64,000 nucleotides of DNA, from NCBI GenBank assembly GCA_041920415.1, contig JBHGYD010000003.1, forward strand, positions 62,001 through 126,000. The letters are read 5' to 3'. The DNA comes from JBHGYD01 sp041920415 (GTDB taxonomy: Bacteria > Bacillota > Bacilli > Bacillales > Anoxybacillaceae). A program made the position numbers and the translations under genes. Positions 9,007 through 17,552 of the stretch are shown here, piece after piece; the stretch's first letter is position 1, and every line of letters begins with the position of its first letter. The notes under the pieces are model-generated. The model did no database searches. It was not told where the DNA came from and worked only from the letters and a program-made list of their open reading frames with translations.

Positions 9007-9046
9007 AAAAAAAGGTGATAAAAGGCTTTCCCCTCTTATCACCTTT
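9007..9046 (-). terminator. Terminator after rpsB
   Basis: Stem AAAGGTGATAA (9046-9036) / TTATCACCTTT (9021-9011) with a 14-base loop, followed by TTTT on the minus strand. It starts 6 bases past the rpsB stop. Confidence 0.8.
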
Positions 9047-9052
9047 CAGAAA

Positions 9053-9760
9053 TTACTCAGCTGCTACGACTGCTTCTTCGCCTTGCTTTGCTTCTAAAAT
9101 CGCGTCAGCAATTTTAGATGTAAGAAGTTTTACCGCGCGAATCGCGTCATCGTTTGCTGGGATAACGTAGTCAATTTCATCCGGATCGCAGTTTGTATCA
9201 ACGATACCAACAATCGGGATGTTTAGTTTGCGCGCTTCCGCAACAGCAATGCGCTCTTTGCGAGGATCGATCACAAACAATGCATCTGGTAATTGTTTCA
9301 TTTCTTTAATTCCGCCTAGGAATTTTTCTAAACGCTCTTGTTCTTTCTTCAAGCGGATGACTTCTTTTTTCGGCAATACATCAAATGTGCCGTCTTCAGC
9401 CATTTTTTCGATATCTTTTAAACGTTTAATTCGTTTTTGAATCGTTTCAAAGTTCGTTAACGTACCGCCTAACCAGCGTTGGTTTACATAGAACATGCCA
9501 GAGCGTTCTGCTTCCTCTTTCACAGAGTCTTGTGCTTGTTTTTTCGTACCAACGAAAAGAATTTTTCCGCCATTAGCTGCTAATTCTTTTACAAAGTTGT
9601 ACGCTTCTTCTACTTTTTTAACGGTTTTTTGCAAATCGATGATATAAATACCGTTGCGCTCTGTGAAGATGTATTTTTTCATTTTTGGGTTCCAACGGCG
9701 AGTTTGATGTCCGAAATGAACACCTGCTTCAAGCAATTGCTTCATTGAAATAACTGACAT
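9053..9760 (-). CDS. rpsB: 30S ribosomal protein S2
   Basis: S2 sits on the back of the 30S subunit between head and body. The start MSVISMKQLLEAGVHFGHQT and the internal RWLGGTLTNF and DPRKERIAVAEARKL signatures identify it; 235 residues is normal. The ATG at 9760 follows CTAGGAGGAAGAAAAG. An in-frame upstream codon at 9838 would add 26 residues without family support. The gene has its own promoter (9878-9906) and a structured leader (9809-9846), and is followed by a terminator. Confidence 0.98.
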   Translation of the reverse strand: MSVISMKQLLEAGVHFGHQTRRWNPKMKKYIFTERNGIYIIDLQKTVKKVEEAYNFVKELAANGGKILFVGTKKQAQDSVKEEAERSGMFYVNQRWLGGTLTNFETIQKRIKRLKDIEKMAEDGTFDVLPKKEVIRLKKEQERLEKFLGGIKEMKQLPDALFVIDPRKERIAVAEARKLNIPIVGIVDTNCDPDEIDYVIPANDDAIRAVKLLTSKIADAILEAKQGEEAVVAAE

Positions 9761-9808
9761 TCTTTTCTTCCTCCTAGTTTTGGTTTTCATTCCTCCGCCC
9801 ACTTCATC

Positions 9809-9846
9809 TTTAAGCAAGACTGTCAGAAACAGCACCATTGCTTAAA
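9809..9846 (-). promoter_or_regulatory. Structured leader of rpsB
   Basis: TTTAAGCAA (9846-9838) pairs perfectly with TTGCTTAAA (9817-9809), enclosing a second small stem CTGT/ACAG (9832-9829/9823-9820). A further small hairpin GTGTG-AATA-CACAC lies at 9856-9869. This is the 5' UTR between promoter and ribosome site, so it could be a regulatory leader, perhaps for S2 autocontrol (inference). Confidence 0.5.
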
Positions 9847-9877
9847 TCGATGAGCGTGTGTATTCACACCATGTAAA

Positions 9878-9906
9878 AATATATCACAACTAAAAGTGAC
9901 AATCAA
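9878..9906 (-). promoter_or_regulatory. Sigma-A promoter of rpsB
   Basis: -35 TTGATT (9906-9901), 17-base spacer, -10 TATATT (9883-9878) with TGA directly upstream, i.e. an extended -10. It starts 11 bases after the swrB stop. Confidence 0.7.
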
Positions 9907-9917
9907 GCTGTATTTGA

Positions 9918-10418
9918 CTACATTTGCCGAAATTTAAGCAATAGCTCAATTTCTGTTTTTCCTTTCTTTAGTAATTTAGCGATTTCTTCGACCGTTTTCC
10001 CTTCTTTCTGTAGCTTCATCGCTTGTTCAGCGATGGAAGGGAGAGAAGATTGTTCGCCTTGATGTTTGTTTGTTGCACGAATTTCCACTTTGTCCTTAAT
10101 CATCTCAACATTAGGAATGTGAGATGGCCACTCATTTTCCGTCGTTTGTGACAAGGAGCTGTCTATTGATACGGATGACGGCTTTGCCGTATTGCCGCTT
10201 CGTTTATTTACGTTTTTCGATAGCGCTTTAAGAAACCGTTCATTTTCTTCCTTCCACTCTAATAAGTAAGCGGAAACCGTATGTTCCATATCTTTTATCA
10301 GTTGCGACTGCCGTTTTTCTACTTCTTTGACCTTTGAAAGTTGCAAGTATAGCAAAATAATGACAAAGAGCGAAATCGCATGTAATCCAAAACTAATGAT
10401 GAGTAAAAAAGCTACCAT
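9918..10418 (-). CDS. swrB: SwrB (YlxL), membrane activator of flagellar export and sigma-D-dependent motility
   Basis: SwrB in B. subtilis promotes assembly of the flagellar type III export apparatus and thereby sigma-D activity and swarming. This 166-residue protein has one N-terminal membrane helix (residues about 3-26), a charged middle and a C-terminal helix-turn-helix-like stretch EGKTVEEIAKLLKKGKTEIELLLKF. Position as the last gene of the fla/che operon just before rpsB, size and architecture match swrB; sequence is weakly conserved in the middle. The ATG at 10418 follows TAGAGGGATTCA. No terminator is visible between it and rpsB. Confidence 0.85.
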   Translation of the reverse strand: MVAFLLIISFGLHAISLFVIILLYLQLSKVKEVEKRQSQLIKDMEHTVSAYLLEWKEENERFLKALSKNVNKRSGNTAKPSSVSIDSSLSQTTENEWPSHIPNVEMIKDKVEIRATNKHQGEQSSLPSIAEQAMKLQKEGKTVEEIAKLLKKGKTEIELLLKFRQM

Positions 10419-10427
10419 TGAATCCCT

Positions 10428-10688
10428 CTATCCCATTAAATCGATGTTTTTCCCTTTATAAGGGTGCTCATGTCGTTGTGGTGATTCTTGCTTTTCTTTT
10501 TTCAAATGGACGTTTTCGCTTGTTCGCTTGCCCGTTACCTGCCGCCTCATGCGTTCTTCGCGCTTTTGCATCGTCGCTACGAGTTGCGCTTGCATCAATT
10601 CAGGATGTTGTTGTAGTTGTTCTTGAATTTTCCCGGCTTCATGCATTCTTGGAAGTGCGACTTGTAATTCAACTAATTTTAAACTCAT
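10428..10688 (-). CDS. Small basic protein of unknown function between sigD and swrB
   Basis: I do not recognise a characterised family. The 86-residue product begins MSLKLVELQVALPRMHEAGK, continues with a Gln/Lys/Arg-rich helical part (EQLQQHPELMQAQLVATMQ) and ends in HPYKGKNIDLMG; it is soluble, very basic and has no cysteine. The chosen ATG (10688) is 8 bases after GAAG; ATG 10694 and GTG 10697 are alternatives. It lies 21 bases after sigD and 9 before swrB, so it belongs to the late fla/che operon. The B. subtilis operon as I know it has no gene here. Confidence 0.75.
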   Translation of the reverse strand: MSLKLVELQVALPRMHEAGKIQEQLQQHPELMQAQLVATMQKREERMRRQVTGKRTSENVHLKKEKQESPQRHEHPYKGKNIDLMG

Positions 10689-10709
10689 TTTCATCACTTC
10701 CCTTATGAA

Positions 10710-11474
10710 CTAAAAAACTTGTTCAAGTATTTTTCGCAACTTAAAAATCGCCTTTGAGTGGAGCTGCGAAATTCTTGAAGTTGAAAGCCCCATAATTTGT
10801 CCGATTTCAGTTAATGTTAGTTCTTCTTTATAAAATAAGCTGATAACAAGCTGTTCTTTTTCGCTTAACTGCTTAATGACTTCGGCAAGCTTCTCATGTA
10901 ACTCCTGCTTTAAAACGGCTTCTTCGGGAGAAGATATTTTCTCATCGCGAAGCGCTAGCTGACAATTTTCCTCGTCTTCATTTTCTTTCGGCCAATCATC
11001 AAGAGATAAAACGTTCGCAAAAAACCCTTCATTCATCACCGTATACACTTCTTCCTCGGTCATTCCTAATTCATCAGCCACTTCTTTGGCGGTAACGGTC
11101 CGCATATATTGCTGCTCCAACTTTTCGATTGTTGCTTCAATTCTTTTCGCTTTTTCCCTTGTACTGCGCGGAAGCCAATCTTCTTTTCTTAATCCGTCAA
11201 GGATGGCACCACGAATCCGAAACGAAGCATATGTGTCAAACTTCAAATCGCGAGAAGGATCAAATTTTTCGAGCGCGTCGTAAAGTCCCATTAGACCAAA
11301 ACTCACCAATTCTTGTTTATTAATATTTTTGGGCAGTGATACAGAAATCCGCTGCACTTGGTAATAAACAAGCGGCATATATTTTTGCACAAGTTCATCT
11401 CCAGCTTGTGGATCGCGATTGTATATCCAATTTTTCCAATGTTTCTGTTCTTCGCGCGCTGAGACGTTTGCCAT
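10710..11474 (-). CDS. sigD: RNA polymerase sigma factor SigD (flagellar, FliA family)
   Basis: Sigma-28-type factor directing late flagellar, chemotaxis and autolysin genes. Region 2 contains FGLMGLYDALEKFDPSRDLKFDTYASFRIRGAI (given here only as a landmark: conserved FDP and YASFRIRGA), region 3 LPRSTREKAKRIE, and region 4 EQLVISLFYKEELTLTEIGQIMGLSTSRISQ. 254 residues as in B. subtilis. The ATG at 11474 follows GAGGAGGAGTATA. Its product is held by FlgM (not in this window) until the hook is complete in the known system. Confidence 0.97.
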   Translation of the reverse strand: MANVSAREEQKHWKNWIYNRDPQAGDELVQKYMPLVYYQVQRISVSLPKNINKQELVSFGLMGLYDALEKFDPSRDLKFDTYASFRIRGAILDGLRKEDWLPRSTREKAKRIEATIEKLEQQYMRTVTAKEVADELGMTEEEVYTVMNEGFFANVLSLDDWPKENEDEENCQLALRDEKISSPEEAVLKQELHEKLAEVIKQLSEKEQLVISLFYKEELTLTEIGQIMGLSTSRISQLHSKAIFKLRKILEQVF

Positions 11475-11557
11475 TATACTCCTCCTCGTTCATCTCGAAA
11501 CTGCCATCATCCTACTCGGCTTGCGAAAAAACGAACTCTAACTGCTACAAACGTTCC

Positions 11558-11878
11558 TTACGAATCGCCCTCATCACGCAACATATGACGAATATAGTTA
11601 GCGACTTTTTTTGCTTCTTCTTCGGTAAGACCTTCCATCAGCTGTTGCAACTCTTCTTCGTTTAAATCATGCGAGGAGCGTGACGTTGCTTCCATCGTAT
11701 CTCTTTGAATGTAGCCCAACATCCAACGGAAAATATAGCCGCTTAAAAAGAACAAGATAAAAGTTGTGGCGCTACGTATCAATGTCGTTATCATACTATT
11801 AGCAGAAAAAGACAGGAGAAACACGATAATAAACCCCAATATCCCCAACAATACGTTTAGTATTACTGTACCTGCCAT
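11558..11878 (-). CDS. Small two-helix membrane protein of unknown function between cheD and sigD
   Basis: I do not recognise the family. The 106-residue product has two hydrophobic segments (about residues 5-25 and 33-55) separated by a short loop, then an acidic C-terminal helix (LNEEELQQLMEGLTEEEAKK) likely in the cytoplasm. Its ATG (11878) overlaps the cheD stop as TAATG and has AAGGAAATATA upstream, so it is translation-coupled to cheD and is a real gene. B. subtilis has sigD directly after cheD as far as I know. A role in motility is inferred from position only. Confidence 0.75.
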   Translation of the reverse strand: MAGTVILNVLLGILGFIIVFLLSFSANSMITTLIRSATTFILFFLSGYIFRWMLGYIQRDTMEATSRSSHDLNEEELQQLMEGLTEEEAKKVANYIRHMLRDEGDS

Positions 11879-12378
11879 TATATTTCCTTGACTCCTTGAT
11901 TCACAGTACGAATCGATAAAAGACTTGTTTTTGGATTAAATTCGATCGTCCGTCCACTGTTTCCTCCAACATCCTCTGCGATAATCGGAATATGAAAACG
12001 ATGCAACTGCTGTTTGACTGCTTCTACATTTCTCGGTCCAATTCTCATCATATCGGTATTTGCAGAATGGAATTGAAACATTTGTGCCCCGCCAGCTAAT
12101 TTCGCTTTTAGCGCATTTTTTCTTCCGCCCGCTTTGATAACGAGATCGATTAATGCTTCTATCGCCGTGTCAGCATATTTAGCAACGTTGATGTTCTCTG
12201 ACCGAGCTAGCGATGAATCAGGTAACATCACATGAGCTAATCCGGCCACTTCCTTCATTTGATCGAAAATAACAACCCCAACGCATGACCCTAATCCAGA
12301 TGTACGAATTAAGCTTGGTGATTGAACAACGTTCATATCGGCAATACCGACCTTTACAACATTAACAATTTCATTCAT
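11878..12378 (-). CDS. cheD: Chemoreceptor glutamine deamidase CheD
   Basis: Deamidates specific glutamines of chemoreceptors and, bound to CheC, stimulates its CheY-P phosphatase activity. The catalytic Cys and His are in SGLGSCVGVVIFD (Cys near residue 32) and AGLAHVMLP (His near 49); KLAGGAQMF and IIAEDVGGNSGRTI are conserved. 166 residues. The ATG at 12378 overlaps the cheC stop in an ATGA arrangement, so cheC and cheD are made together, fitting their known complex. Confidence 0.96.
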   Translation of the reverse strand: MNEIVNVVKVGIADMNVVQSPSLIRTSGLGSCVGVVIFDQMKEVAGLAHVMLPDSSLARSENINVAKYADTAIEALIDLVIKAGGRKNALKAKLAGGAQMFQFHSANTDMMRIGPRNVEAVKQQLHRFHIPIIAEDVGGNSGRTIEFNPKTSLLSIRTVNQGVKEI

Positions 12379-13007
12379 GACAGGTCTACACCTAAAGAGC
12401 GAAAAATCGGTACAAACGAATCTGGATCAGGGAGTAGAAAGAAGTGTCCATTCACGCTATCTTGCGGCTGTTGTTCTTCATGAACTGCCGTATCAATAAC
12501 AATCGCATAATCTCCGACACGCGACAACTCAAGCAAGCCATATTGTAAAATCGCTCCAATCATATCGACAGTTAATGCAGGAACGGACGGATAGAGATTT
12601 AAATGTGTAAAATCCGCAAGTGATGAAAGATAGGAACCTGCTAATATGTTACCTAATTCTTGCAAGGCTGACAGCCCTAACTCCGATTGTTGATTGGCAA
12701 ATGAAAATTCATGGTCCCCTGTCATTTGCTTTACAAATAGCTCAGCTTGTGGCAGGGATAAGACGAAAAACATATTGCCCGGAGCATCTCCCTCAATCCT
12801 AAAAAAAACGGAAGCAACCACTTGTTCGGCGCCGCCTATTAACTCCATCATCTCATCAAATGAAACAATTTGAACATTCGGTACGTTCATCTCGATTTTC
12901 TTATTTAATAATTGAGAAAGAGCCGTAGCGGCATTGCCGGCACCAATATTGCCAATTTCTTTTAAAATATCCATATGAGCAGCGTTCAAACCATTTAAGT
13001 ATGACAT
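12375..13007 (-). CDS. cheC: CheY-P phosphatase CheC
   Basis: Dephosphorylates CheY-P and partners with CheD in the adaptation circuit of Bacillus-type chemotaxis. The protein carries both CheC active-site repeats, each with the E-xx-N pattern: MDILKEIGNIGAGNAATAL near the N-terminus and LSALQELGNILAGSYL near residue 115. 210 residues. The ATG at 13007 follows GAGGGG at 10 bases. It is 38 bases after cheW and overlaps cheD by 4 bases. Confidence 0.95.
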   Translation of the reverse strand: MSYLNGLNAAHMDILKEIGNIGAGNAATALSQLLNKKIEMNVPNVQIVSFDEMMELIGGAEQVVASVFFRIEGDAPGNMFFVLSLPQAELFVKQMTGDHEFSFANQQSELGLSALQELGNILAGSYLSSLADFTHLNLYPSVPALTVDMIGAILQYGLLELSRVGDYAIVIDTAVHEEQQPQDSVNGHFFLLPDPDSFVPIFRSLGVDLS

Positions 13008-13045
13008 TCATTAACGACCCCTCTATTTTTTTACGCTAAAATCCG

Positions 13046-13492
13046 TCACGAATTCTCGATTTCTAGCACTTTTTCTAAATTAAGCAAAATCAATAATCTT
13101 TTTCCGATTTTAGCTACACCGTTAATATAGTCCACCTCAATGGCTTCAATGACTTCAGGAGGCGGCTCAATACTATTGGTTGGTATATCTAAAACGTCAT
13201 TAGCGGCATCGACGATGAGTCCCACTTCCATTTCTCCAAGAGCAACAATAATAATGCGTGTTTGTTCGTTGAAAGGCAGCGACTCAATGCCAAAACGCTC
13301 TCGTAAATCGATAATTGGCGTCACGACACCACGTAAATTAATAACTCCTTTTACAAATTTAGGCGTTCTCGGAACACGCGTAATATGTTGAACTTTTTCA
13401 ATGGAACGAACTTGCTGAACGGGAATCGCATATTCTTCATCTTTTAACTGAAATACAATCGCTTTTAACTCCGTTTCTTGAACTTCAATCAT
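13046..13492 (-). CDS. cheW: Chemotaxis coupling protein CheW
   Basis: Scaffold that links chemoreceptors to the CheA kinase. Single CheW domain with the conserved segments FQLKDEEYAIPVQQVRSIEKV, the VPRTPKFVKGVINLRGVVTPIIDLR core and VDAANDVLDI. 148 residues. The ATG at 13492 follows AAAGGAGGGAATGGAAG. It lies 45 bases after cheA. Confidence 0.97.
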   Translation of the reverse strand: MIEVQETELKAIVFQLKDEEYAIPVQQVRSIEKVQHITRVPRTPKFVKGVINLRGVVTPIIDLRERFGIESLPFNEQTRIIIVALGEMEVGLIVDAANDVLDIPTNSIEPPPEVIEAIEVDYINGVAKIGKRLLILLNLEKVLEIENS

Positions 13493-13537
13493 CTTCCATT
13501 CCCTCCTTTAGACCACAAAGTAGCCCTTTGTTAAAAA

Positions 13538-15568
13538 CTATTTAATTAACGCATTGCAGTCAATGATTAATGCTACTTGACCATCCCCTAATATCGTTGC
13601 ACCAGAAATCGCAAATACCGATGTTAAATAGTTTCCAAGCGATTTTAATACTACTTCTTGTTGACCGATAAAAGAATCGACAACAAGACCTGCCATTTTC
13701 TCTCCTTTACGCACAATCACAACAGAGAGAAAGTCTTCTTCCTCTTTGCAAACAGGTACTTCAAAAATATCTTTTAAAAATAGAAGCGGTACGACTTTTC
13801 CACGAAAATCAATGACTTTTTGATTATGTGCGTGTAAAATATCTTCTTTCTTAATAATCGCCGTTTCAATAATGGAAGAGAGTGGAATTGCATACTTCTC
13901 GTCTTGAATCTCAACAAGCATTACTGAAATAATCGATAAGGTTAACGGTAATTGAATCGAAAAGACAGAGCCGACCCCTTCTTGAGAATCGATCGTCACA
14001 GAGCCACCGAGCGACTCAATTGTACTTTTAACAACATCAAGTCCAACCCCGCGTCCAGAAATGTCTGAAATTTTATCCGCGGTAGAAAAACCAGATGCAA
14101 AAATCAACTCATATACTTGTTTATCTGTTAAGTTCGCTGCGTTTTGTTTTGAAATAATTCCTTTGTTAATCGCCTTTTGTAATACTTTTTCACGATTGAT
14201 GCCGGCACCGTCGTCCTCGATTTCAATAAATACATGGTTGCCGCTATGATACGCTTTTAACCTAACTGTGCCTTCTTCCGGTTTTCCTTTGGCACGGCGC
14301 ACATCGGGCGTTTCGATGCCATGGTCAACCGCGTTGCGAAGCAAGTGAACTAACGGATCACCAATTTCATCAATCACCGTCCGGTCCAATTCCGTTTCTG
14401 CCCCAATAATTTCTAAATTAATTTTCTTGCCTAAGTCACGCGCTAGTTGACGAACCATGCGCGGGAAGCGATTAAAGACCGTTTCAACTGGCACCATTCG
14501 CATATTTAAAATAATATTTTGTAAGTCGCTCGAGATACGAGACATTCGTTCGACCGTTTCGTGAAGTTCTGGGTTATTTAATTCACGTGAAATTTGTTCT
14601 AATCGCCCGCGGTCAATGACAAGCTCTTCAAATAAGTTCATTAAAATATCAAGACGTTCAATATTAACGCGAATCGTTTTATTCACAGCAGCCGTTTGCT
14701 TATGCGCTGTCTCCTTCTCTTTTTGTTCTTCTTTTTCTAATGTCACAGCTACTTCCGTTTCTTGTTGCTGAGCTTCCGTCTTCGGTTCCGCTTGCTCTTG
14801 GGTCATCTTTAGTTTATCTATATCAAGCGGCATAACAATGACTTCTTCAATCTCTGAAACTTTTATAATTCGTTTATATAACTCTTCTGCCGACTCTTTC
14901 GAAACAACAGTGACAATAAATTCTTGATCAAACTGTTCTTCTTCTAATAGTTCAACAGAAGGATTTGATTTAATCACTTCTCCCGCTTGATTAAGAGTTT
15001 CAAATACCATAAAAACACGTGCTGCTTTTAGCAGGCAATCCGCGCGCAGTTTCACGCGAATCTCATACGTATGAAATCCTTGTTCTATTGATTGCTGTAA
15101 CACATTGTACTCAAATTCTCCGTATGTCTGGGTGAGAGACGAAGCAGTTGAAACAGATTCATGATCGTTTTTAACAATAACAGGAGATTCTCCTTGTTCG
15201 ATAAGTTTTAATTGCTGTACAACTTCTCGAACATCTCGTTTTCCATCTCCCCCTTCAGCAATTGAGTTGATCATTGCCTCTAAATTATCGACCGCACGAA
15301 AAACGACATCTAGTATTTCTGGGGTAACCGTAATTTTATGATTGCGAATCCCATCTAGTACGTTTTCCATTTGATGCGTTAAACTGGCCAAATCTTCAAA
15401 CCCCATCGTCGCCGACATTCCTTTTAACGTATGTGCCGAGCGAAATATTTCATTGACGATCGAAATATCTTCAGGACTTTTTTCTAGCTCTAACAGCTGT
15501 TCATTAATCGTTTGTAAATGTTCTTTACTTTCATCAATAAAAATTTCTAAGTATTGACTCATATCCAT
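13538..15568 (-). CDS. cheA: Chemotaxis histidine kinase CheA
   Basis: Autophosphorylates and passes phosphate to CheY and CheB. Domains in order: Hpt with the phosphorylated His46 in FRSAHTLKGM; CheY/CheB-binding P2 (about 160-260); a charged linker rich in Glu, Gln and Lys; dimerisation helices; ATPase domain with LLRNAVDHGIE, EDDGAGI and SGRGVGLDVVK; and a C-terminal CheW-like domain. 676 residues. I chose the ATG at 15568 (MDMSQYLEIF), 9 bases after AAGGAG; the ATG at 15589 lies within cheB and has no family support. It starts 4 bases after the cheB stop. Confidence 0.97.
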   Translation of the reverse strand: MDMSQYLEIFIDESKEHLQTINEQLLELEKSPEDISIVNEIFRSAHTLKGMSATMGFEDLASLTHQMENVLDGIRNHKITVTPEILDVVFRAVDNLEAMINSIAEGGDGKRDVREVVQQLKLIEQGESPVIVKNDHESVSTASSLTQTYGEFEYNVLQQSIEQGFHTYEIRVKLRADCLLKAARVFMVFETLNQAGEVIKSNPSVELLEEEQFDQEFIVTVVSKESAEELYKRIIKVSEIEEVIVMPLDIDKLKMTQEQAEPKTEAQQQETEVAVTLEKEEQKEKETAHKQTAAVNKTIRVNIERLDILMNLFEELVIDRGRLEQISRELNNPELHETVERMSRISSDLQNIILNMRMVPVETVFNRFPRMVRQLARDLGKKINLEIIGAETELDRTVIDEIGDPLVHLLRNAVDHGIETPDVRRAKGKPEEGTVRLKAYHSGNHVFIEIEDDGAGINREKVLQKAINKGIISKQNAANLTDKQVYELIFASGFSTADKISDISGRGVGLDVVKSTIESLGGSVTIDSQEGVGSVFSIQLPLTLSIISVMLVEIQDEKYAIPLSSIIETAIIKKEDILHAHNQKVIDFRGKVVPLLFLKDIFEVPVCKEEEDFLSVVIVRKGEKMAGLVVDSFIGQQEVVLKSLGNYLTSVFAISGATILGDGQVALIIDCNALIK

Positions 15569-15572
15569 AGCT

Positions 15573-16673
15573 CTACACTCCTTGCCCATCTACATATTTC
15601 ATAATCGTTTCTGCGATCTCTTCTAAAGGAACGACAGCGTCAACTAGATTCGTAGCAATCGCTGCTTTTGGCATTCCGAATACAACCGCCGTTTCCTCCG
15701 ATTCAGCAATCGCCTTTGTAGTTCCGCTTTCTTTTAACCGTTTTAAACCATTTGTTCCATCTGACCCCATTCCCGTCATAATAACAGCAATTTTGTCATA
15801 GTCAGTTAAAGTGCTTACTGATTCGAATAAAACATCTACAGAAGGACAATGACCATTTCTTGGAGGAGAATGTTCAATATGGGCAATAAGTGAGTTTCCT
15901 GATGATACAACCATAAAATGTGCTCCTCCCGGGGCAATATACGCTGTACCTTCCTTTAACATTTCTCCATGTTCTGCTTCTTTTACAGAAATTTCACAAA
16001 GCGAATGTAACCGTTGTGCTAACGATTTCGTAAATCCTTTTGGCATATGTTGCACAATCACGATGGGCGCAGCAATATGTTTCGGCAATTGGGTTAATAC
16101 TTGTTGCAACGCCCGTGGTCCCCCTGTTGATGTGCCGATACAAACGATTTTTTTCTTACGATAACCGGTTGACGAACCTGACGATAACGACTTTAGTTCC
16201 ATTTTACTATATTGTCTTTGCAAAGAACTAGCCGGTGTTTGAGCAGCATCTTGTTTCCTGATCCCGTACAAATTCGCACGACTAGCAAGAATGACTTTAT
16301 TAATGATTTCTTCCTTTACTTTGTGTAAATCAAGAGAAATCGTTCCAGACGGTTTTGTTACAAAATCGATCGCACCGTAGTGCATCGCCAAAATTGTATT
16401 TTCCGCCCCTTCCTTCGTTGTGCTCGAGAGCATTACAACGGGAAGCGGATGCTCCTCCATTATTTGTTTCAGCGCTTCTAATCCGTTCATAATCGGCATT
16501 TCTACATCTAATGTAACGACGTCCGGTTTTAAAGTCTTAATTTTTTCGAGTGCGTCTTTACCGTTTCGAGCCGTTCCAATCACTTCTATTTGCGGGTTTT
16601 CAGATAAAAAATCGGTAATTACCTTTCGCATAAAGGCAGAGTCATCAACAACTAATACTTTAATTTTATTCAT
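15573..16673 (-). CDS. cheB: Chemoreceptor methylesterase/response regulator CheB
   Basis: Removes methyl groups from chemoreceptor glutamates when phosphorylated by CheA. Receiver domain has acidic D10/D11 and the phospho-acceptor D56 (TLDVEMPIMNG); methylesterase domain has the catalytic triad candidates S182 (GTSTGGP), H209 (VQHMPKG) and D305 (GMGSDG). 366 residues. The ATG at 16673 follows GTAGGGGGATC, next to the flhG stop. A full-length, apparently active enzyme. Confidence 0.97.
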   Translation of the reverse strand: MNKIKVLVVDDSAFMRKVITDFLSENPQIEVIGTARNGKDALEKIKTLKPDVVTLDVEMPIMNGLEALKQIMEEHPLPVVMLSSTTKEGAENTILAMHYGAIDFVTKPSGTISLDLHKVKEEIINKVILASRANLYGIRKQDAAQTPASSLQRQYSKMELKSLSSGSSTGYRKKKIVCIGTSTGGPRALQQVLTQLPKHIAAPIVIVQHMPKGFTKSLAQRLHSLCEISVKEAEHGEMLKEGTAYIAPGGAHFMVVSSGNSLIAHIEHSPPRNGHCPSVDVLFESVSTLTDYDKIAVIMTGMGSDGTNGLKRLKESGTTKAIAESEETAVVFGMPKAAIATNLVDAVVPLEEIAETIMKYVDGQGV

Positions 16674-16680
16674 GATCCCC

Positions 16681-17550
16681 CTACCTTTCTAAAAGAAATT
16701 GCCTAAGCTTAGCGAAAAAGTTGAAAGAGCGAGAAGTCATTGCCTCATCCACCGTCCGGTCCGATAAATAACGATCCGTAAGTTCTAACATAGCACGGCT
16801 TATTTTTGTTGTAGGATCTAATAATAAAAAAGGTGTTTGTCTTGTTACCGCTCTTAAAACTGCATGGTCTTCCGGTAAAACTCCTAATTTTGTCACTTCT
16901 TTTCCAAGAAATTGTCTCATTACGTTTTTTAATCGATGTAACGTTTCTCTACCTTCTTGTTCCGTTTGTGCTCGATTCACAATTAAATAAAAAGGAATGG
17001 TTTTTTCCAACATATGAATATATTTCATCGCTGCATATGCATCCGTAATGGATGTCGGCTCTGGTGTTGTAATGACAAAAATCTCATGGACGGCCATTAA
17101 CAGTTGCAGACGATCTTCGGAAATACCCGCTCCCATATCAAAAATGAGATAATCGTACTGTTCAGAAACAGATTGTAATTGCTCAAGAAAATAATCGACT
17201 TTTTCATGATCCATCGTAAAGATTTTTGTTAACCCTGTTCCACCAGCAATAAATGATAAATTTCCTGGTCCTTTTCTAATGAGTTCTTGAATCGAAACAC
17301 GTTTATGAAATAAATCAATAATGGTAGTATGGGACGATTGACCGAGCAAAATGTCAATATTACCCATACCGATATCCATATCAAATAATAGCACGTTAAA
17401 CCCACGTTTTGATAAAGTGAGAGAAAAATTCAATGAAAAGTTCGATTTTCCAACGCCACCTTTTCCACTAATTACGGCAATTGCTTTCGTTTCTGTTCCT
17501 TTGTTCATCCGGTTGAATCGTAAACGTAAGCTTTCTGCTTGATCTCTCAT
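16681..17550 (-). CDS. flhG: FlhG (YlxH), MinD-type ATPase controlling flagellar number
   Basis: MinD/ParA-like ATPase that works with FlhF to set flagellar position and number. The deviant Walker A motif is VISGKGGVGKSNFSLNF (near residue 30), the second conserved motif is DMDIGMGNIDILLG, and FDMGAGISED follows; the C-terminus has the amphipathic region expected for membrane association. About 289 residues. The ATG at 17550 has GGGG at 10 bases; a GTG at 17556 would give a GTGA overlap with flhF and is a real alternative. It sits between flhF and cheB. Confidence 0.93.
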   Translation of the reverse strand: MRDQAESLRLRFNRMNKGTETKAIAVISGKGGVGKSNFSLNFSLTLSKRGFNVLLFDMDIGMGNIDILLGQSSHTTIIDLFHKRVSIQELIRKGPGNLSFIAGGTGLTKIFTMDHEKVDYFLEQLQSVSEQYDYLIFDMGAGISEDRLQLLMAVHEIFVITTPEPTSITDAYAAMKYIHMLEKTIPFYLIVNRAQTEQEGRETLHRLKNVMRQFLGKEVTKLGVLPEDHAVLRAVTRQTPFLLLDPTTKISRAMLELTDRYLSDRTVDEAMTSRSFNFFAKLRQFLLER

Positions 17551-17552
17551 CT

